A DNA stretch of 45,486 nt from Thermococcus sp. (GTDB lineage Archaea > Methanobacteriota_B > Thermococci > Thermococcales > Thermococcaceae). The notes beneath the pieces were generated by a model. The model had not been told where the DNA came from, did not search any database, and worked only from the letters and a program-made list of their open reading frames with translations. The stretch is from assembly GCF_027012695.1 (NCBI RefSeq), contig NZ_JALUYR010000053.1, forward strand, positions 1-45,486. The letters run 5' to 3'. Both the position numbers and the translations under genes were made by a program. This document shows, one piece after another, positions 41,931-45,486 of the stretch. Positions within the stretch are counted from its first letter, which is position 1; every line of letters begins with the position of its first letter.

Positions 41931-43790
41931 TCAAAAGAAAGAAAAGTAATCTACCACATTATCCAGAGCCCTCTTGGCATCTTCTTTGAACTCGGAGAGG
42001 CCGAGCTCCTCCATGGTCTCGGGCAGGGGAACGCCGAGCTCCTCGTCCCAGCCCCTCAGCCTGTAGAACTCCTTTCTTGCCTCGAGGAAGTCGTTGTAGT
42101 CGATGAATGCTTTGTTGCCCTTTGCCGGGCCGTCAGGCTCCGGCTCCCACCAGCGCGGCGGAATCGTGTCGTCGAGATATGGTGTAACCCAGTCGAGAGC
42201 GTTGTGGATTCTCGCTATGCTCTCAACGCCCCAGGCTCTCTTCCTCAGCTCCTCAACGCTCCATTCCTCACCAGTGACGAGAGAGTAGAGTCTCGCGAGG
42301 TCTTCCATCCTGTAGGGAACGAACTTGCAGGTTCCAAGCATGTCGGTGATGTAGCTCTCATCTCTACTCTCTATGAGCGAAGGCACGAGTTCTTTGGCAG
42401 GTCCCTGGTTTGGCAACTGGTGTGGCCTCGGCCAGCCGCGGAGGTGGCTTGCTCCGACGTCCGCTGTGGCGTAGCTTAAAGCATACGTCCTCCTTCCGCG
42501 CGGGTCCCAGGCAGGTGCCTCCATTCCCTTGACGTGGACAGCAAGCTCGCAACCTCTACCAAGCCTCTCACAGGCCCTCTTAACGCCGTCCGCCAGAATA
42601 GCGCCAAAACCTTTCCTCTCGGCCATCAGTTTAATGAGCCTCTCCTCAGCCTCCTCGTCGCCGAAGCCCTTGACCGGGAAGCCTATCTCCTCCTCGCTTA
42701 TCAGCCCTTTCTCGACCATCTCAAAGAGCCAGGCTATGGTGTTGCCCGTCGCTATGCTGTCCAGTCCGAGGTTGTTGACGAGCCAGTTGAAGTACGCAAC
42801 CGCTGGAAAGTTGAAGACGCCCGTGGCCGCTCCGAGCATCGCTATGCTCTCGTATTCAGGCTTGACGCGGATTTTCCTGCCTTTGTATTCCACCTCAACG
42901 TAGCGGGCGCACTTTATCGGGCAGCTCTTGCCGTGGACGAACCATTCTGGCTCAACTTCATACTTCTTGACCTCGTCTCCGGCGAGCTTTGAAGCCAGCT
43001 CGTCCGGGATGTATGGTCTTGAGAAGTTGTAGGCCGGGCTCATGCCCAGGGAAGCGGAGCTCCGCAAAGCATCTGTGGTTCCGTAGTTCCTCGTGTGTTC
43101 ATACTTCGGGTTGGTTGAAAACTCGTTGTAGTACTCCTGCCAGAGTTTCTGGAACTCCTCTGGATTGGCTACGCTCGGCTTCTCGCCGGGCTCAACGACA
43201 ACCGCTTTGACCTTCTTGCTTCCCAAGACCGCTCCCAGTCCACCTCTTCCGCTGGCCCTCTCGGTGTCGTAAACAACGTTGGCAATCCTGCTCAGCTTCT
43301 CACCTGCTGGGCCTATCATGGCTATACTCGCCTTTGGATGCTCCTTCCATATCTCCTTGGCAACCTCATAGTTGCCCCTTCCCCAGAGGTGCTCCGCTGG
43401 GAGAATCTCGACCTCTCCATCGTGGACGTAGAGATAGACGGGTTCCTCGCTCTTCCCTTCGATTATAAGGGCATCGAAGTGGCCCTTCAGCTTCGGCCCG
43501 AAGGCGTCTCCACCGCTTGAGTCGCTTATCAGTCTCGTCTCGGGGCTCTTGCTGACGGCTATAACCTTGCTCGAACCCGGAACGAGGCCCGTCATTCCCC
43601 CGGGTGCGAAGACGAACTTGTTGGCCTCGCTCAACGGGTCGGTGCCCGGTGGGACCTCGCGGTAAATCAGGTAGTAGCCGAGGCCCTTCCCGCCTATGAA
43701 CTTCCTTATCGCCTCATCAGGCAGTTCCTCGTAGGTAACCTTTCCCTCCGTCAGGTTTACACGCGCAATCCTGTTGTGGTAGCCGTACAT
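41931..43790 (-). CDS. for: Formaldehyde:ferredoxin oxidoreductase (tungsten)
   Basis: A member of the AOR family of tungsto-bispterin enzymes that oxidise aldehydes and reduce ferredoxin. The start MYGYHNRIARVNLTEGKVTY, the 619-residue length and the stretch DPRGRRTYALSYATADVGAS point to the FOR branch. Cluster ligands visible are CPIKC and, later, DMLGTCKF; the first Cys of the AOR-type CxxCxxxC is not seen, which may be normal for this branch. ATG 43790 follows GGAGGTGTG. It overlaps the aldo/keto reductase stop (TGATG), so both are co-translated. Confidence 0.9.
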   Translation of the reverse strand: MYGYHNRIARVNLTEGKVTYEELPDEAIRKFIGGKGLGYYLIYREVPPGTDPLSEANKFVFAPGGMTGLVPGSSKVIAVSKSPETRLISDSSGGDAFGPKLKGHFDALIIEGKSEEPVYLYVHDGEVEILPAEHLWGRGNYEVAKEIWKEHPKASIAMIGPAGEKLSRIANVVYDTERASGRGGLGAVLGSKKVKAVVVEPGEKPSVANPEEFQKLWQEYYNEFSTNPKYEHTRNYGTTDALRSSASLGMSPAYNFSRPYIPDELASKLAGDEVKKYEVEPEWFVHGKSCPIKCARYVEVEYKGRKIRVKPEYESIAMLGAATGVFNFPAVAYFNWLVNNLGLDSIATGNTIAWLFEMVEKGLISEEEIGFPVKGFGDEEAEERLIKLMAERKGFGAILADGVKRACERLGRGCELAVHVKGMEAPAWDPRGRRTYALSYATADVGASHLRGWPRPHQLPNQGPAKELVPSLIESRDESYITDMLGTCKFVPYRMEDLARLYSLVTGEEWSVEELRKRAWGVESIARIHNALDWVTPYLDDTIPPRWWEPEPDGPAKGNKAFIDYNDFLEARKEFYRLRGWDEELGVPLPETMEELGLSEFKEDAKRALDNVVDYFSFF

Positions 43791-44617
43791 CAAACACACC
43801 TCCTTGCTTTTTCCCTATCCTCCTTCGAGAGGCGCCAGCCCATCGCCCCAAAGTTCTCCTCCACGTGCTCCTTCCTACCGGCCTTGGGAATCGCTATAAC
43901 GTTCTCCTCCCAGATGAGGTAGTTTAAAGCGACCTGAGCGGCAGTTCTTTCGTATTTCCTCCCAATCTCGGCAAGGCATTCGTTTTTAGCTAACGTTCCC
44001 TTCTCCAGTGGAGTGTAGGCAATCAACGCCATCTTTTCCTTTTTCATGTAATCGAGCAGACCACTCGTTTCGGGCCACCTATCGCGGAGCGAATATTTTA
44101 CCTCGTTCGCCACAATCTCGTACTTTCTCATGGCTTCCTGGCTTCTTTTGAGCAGTTCAAGGTCGAAGTTGCTGACTCCAATGTATCTGATAAGCCCCTC
44201 ATCAACGAGCTCTTCCAAAGCGTGAAGGGTCTCCTCTATCTTTTTCCAGCTTTCCCCCGGCCAGTGGAGGAGGTAGAGGTCTATGTAGGTGCCGAGTCTC
44301 TTTACGCTCGCCCTAGCGGCCTTCTTGGCCTCGCTGTGGCCGAAGTGGGTCGGCCAGACCTTGCTGATGATAAATAGCTCCTCCCGATCAAAGCCCTCTA
44401 TCGCTTTTCCAACGAGCTCTTCACTGTGGCCTGCTCCGTAGAATTCGGCAGTATCGATGAGGTTCATTCCAAGCTCAAGGCCGTACCTGAGAACTTCAAC
44501 GCTTTCTCTATCCCTCGAGTAGTCGGGACTTTCCTTTCCCCCTATTCCCCACGTCCCCATTCCTATTGCTGTGACATTATCATCGCCTATCCTCTTGAGG
44601 TCAGAAACCCGTGGCAT
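43790..44617 (-). CDS. Aldo/keto reductase
   Basis: A 275-residue NAD(P)H-dependent reductase of the AKR superfamily. The catalytic tetrad is visible: Asp 55 and Tyr 60 (NLIDTAEFYGAGHSE), Lys 86 (IISKVW) and His 118 (YLLHWPGES). The C-terminal nucleotide-binding segment VIAIPKAGRKEHVEEN is typical. It would interconvert aldehydes and alcohols. Its coupling with FOR suggests it supplies or removes the aldehyde. ATG 44617 follows GGTGTGAG. Confidence 0.92.
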   Translation of the reverse strand: MPRVSDLKRIGDDNVTAIGMGTWGIGGKESPDYSRDRESVEVLRYGLELGMNLIDTAEFYGAGHSEELVGKAIEGFDREELFIISKVWPTHFGHSEAKKAARASVKRLGTYIDLYLLHWPGESWKKIEETLHALEELVDEGLIRYIGVSNFDLELLKRSQEAMRKYEIVANEVKYSLRDRWPETSGLLDYMKKEKMALIAYTPLEKGTLAKNECLAEIGRKYERTAAQVALNYLIWEENVIAIPKAGRKEHVEENFGAMGWRLSKEDREKARRCV

Positions 44618-44700
44618 TTCTCACACCGCTCAAATTAGGAATCCGAACTTAATTAAGGTTTCCGTCTGAACGCTAAAATGGTCAGATGTGTGGAGCGAAG

Positions 44701-44710
44701 GTTTATAAAA
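44701..44710 (+). promoter_or_regulatory. TATA box of the interrupted membrane gene
   Basis: GTTTATAAAA, preceded by GCGAAG, lies 38 bases before ATG 44739, in the divergent gap with the aldo/keto reductase gene. Confidence 0.55.
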
Positions 44711-44738
44711 GCGTGGCCGTTGGGGGAGTGGTGATACC

Positions 44739-45032
44739 ATGGACCCAGTGTCAAAGGTTTTTGAAGAGGCCAAGAAAAATCCAAAGATGAAGTAAAAGCT
44801 CAGGATGAAGGCGGTGTTTTCGCTGGTTCTGTTTGTAGCCTTCTTAGGTGTCATTTTTATAACGGTGGGAACCTTCCTCTCTGCAAAGCAGGGAAGCTTC
44901 CTCGGTATGAACCAGCTTGACTTTTTGAGGCTCCGGGCAAGATACGGGCTGTTAATGATGGCCCTGATACTGATTCACCTAGCTATGAACGGGAACCTCA
45001 TGAAAAAGGAACTTGGACTCCTTTTTGGTTAA
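44739..45032 (+). pseudogene. Small membrane protein gene with in-frame TAA
   Basis: ATG 44739, 5 bases after GTGGTGAT and behind a good TATA box, opens MDPVSKVFEEAKKNPKMK and meets TAA at 44793-44795. The same frame continues after it (KLRMKAVFSLVLFVAFLGVI), then RLRARYGLLMMALILIHLAM, to a stop at 45030-45032. So a single codon, probably AAA to TAA, splits a protein of about 97 residues with two membrane helices, like DUF4405. Restart at ATG 44805 is possible but lacks a good ribosome site. A base error is the alternative. Confidence 0.65.
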
Positions 45033-45217
45033 ACCTCTTCAAGTTTCTTCCTCACTTCTTCTGTGTTCCTCCTCGTTTCTTCGAGCACGTTCTTTAGCTT
45101 TTCAAGCTCGACTTTGAAGTCGTTCAGCGTCTTGTTCACCTGGTAGAACGCAAAGATTAACACGACGAGAATGATAAGGCCGAGGATTATACTTATCCAT
45201 CCGCTTGGGGTCTGCAT
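45029..45217 (-). CDS. Small membrane protein with coiled coil
   Basis: A 62-residue protein: one N-terminal membrane helix (GWISIILGLIILVVLIFAFY) followed by a charged heptad-like helix (LNDFKVELEKLKNVLEETRR). No family recognised. ATG 45217 follows GGGAGGTGAACAC; the open frame reaches 45244 but that part overlaps the upstream gene. Co-directional and 23 bases behind the winged-helix regulator, so likely one operon. Confidence 0.65.
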   Translation of the reverse strand: MQTPSGWISIILGLIILVVLIFAFYQVNKTLNDFKVELEKLKNVLEETRRNTEEVRKKLEEV

Positions 45218-45240
45218 GTGTTCACCTCCCCCGGGCATTT

Positions 45241-45486
45241 TCATCCCTCCAGGCGCTTTACAACGTCGTTGTCTATGACCAGCTTGAAGGGCTTGGCCCG
45301 ATAGTACTTCTTGGCCCTCGGGTCGTCAGGCTCAAGTCGGAGCTCGCTCTCGACAAGGCTGGCTTTTTCAAGCTTTTTGAGGTGAAGGTAAAGTAACTGC
45401 CTTGAAATTCCGAGGGTCTTGGCGAGTTCATAAACATACCACTCCTTTTCGCAGAGCAACTTTAGTATCTTAACCCTCACTGGATT
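45241..45486 (-). CDS. Winged-helix transcriptional regulator, partial
   Basis: ArsR-like DNA-binding domain cut by the right edge. NPVRVKILKLLCEKEWYVYE, ELAKTLGISRQLLYLHLKKL and KASLVESELRLEPDDPRAKK form helix, recognition helix and wing. GTG 45480 could be read as a start, but the preceding Asn-Pro (AATCCA) is typical of the interior of this family, so the true start is probably beyond 45486. It may control the co-transcribed membrane coiled-coil protein. Ligand unknown. Confidence 0.75.
   Translation of the reverse strand, partial: NPVRVKILKLLCEKEWYVYELAKTLGISRQLLYLHLKKLEKASLVESELRLEPDDPRAKKYYRAKPFKLVIDNDVVKRLEG

Noticed and set aside
44739..44795. Stop readthrough with a special amino acid at 44793
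   Set aside because: The stop is TAA, not TAG or TGA, and no recoding element was seen; a nonsense change or base error is simpler.

Overview
The window reads as a chromosomal segment of a hyperthermophilic euryarchaeon of the order Thermococcales, most likely a Thermococcus. Reasons: archaeal release factor aRF1, Pcc1, prefoldin beta, L37Ae/RpoP and TIP49-type genes; a 13-gene membrane-bound sulfane sulfur reductase (MBS/Mbx) operon; a tungsten formaldehyde:ferredoxin oxidoreductase; GGTGAT-type ribosome binding sites; and archaeal TATA boxes about 25-35 nt before transcript starts. Most of the window is gene-dense and GC-rich. Assignments rest on reading the translations and recalled family signatures; no search was run.

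Layout. 1-12.1 kb: a C-terminal gene fragment, a HEAT-like protein, a BofA-like membrane protein, aRF1, ArgRS (minus), a lipoate-ligase C-terminal-domain protein, a SpoIIM-like membrane protein, a DUF354 protein (minus), the wecC-wecB pair for UDP-ManNAc(A) synthesis, a membrane-anchored unknown, a radical SAM/TRAM protein and an ACT-domain regulator. 12.1-21.9 kb: the mbx/mbs operon, whose promoter carries two GTTn3AAC boxes matching the redox regulator SurR. The large subunit has only one Cys in each place where a [NiFe] hydrogenase has CxxC, so this is the sulfur-reducing complex and not the H2-evolving one. 22-30 kb: small membrane and redox proteins, a SemiSWEET, and an operon-like DUF2284 / CARF-like / PIN-nuclease trio. 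A frameshifted secreted-protein gene, a TIP49 AAA+ ATPase, QueE and two unknowns follow. 30.0-30.7 kb: about 780 bp without a convincing gene, built of nested inverted repeats and hairpins. 30.7-33.9 kb: information-processing genes (L37Ae, RpoP, Brix, Pcc1, prefoldin beta, DUF3194, DHH phosphoesterase).

34-41.9 kb is an accessory island interrupted by a normal zinc-ribbon / helical-repeat / tRNA-binding block (35.3-37.4 kb). The island genes are AT-rich and encode secreted or membrane proteins. Three transcription units (34.1, 37.6 and 41.8 kb) share a near-identical leader peptide, an aligned TTG/TTG/CTG position after an SD-like GGTG, and a similar promoter. Two of them share 23 identical upstream bases. 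One product is a secreted C39-like cysteine peptidase; next to it lie two tandem paralogous 3-TM proteins, a broken third copy, and remnants of a larger gene. 41.9-45.5 kb: formaldehyde ferredoxin oxidoreductase coupled to an aldo/keto reductase, a small membrane gene interrupted by an in-frame TAA, a membrane coiled-coil protein, and a winged-helix regulator running off the end.

The best candidates for little-described biology are the CARF-like/PIN pair at 24.7-26.2 kb (no CRISPR array or cas gene in the window), the shared-leader secreted island at 34-41.9 kb, and the symmetric noncoding element at 30.1-30.4 kb.
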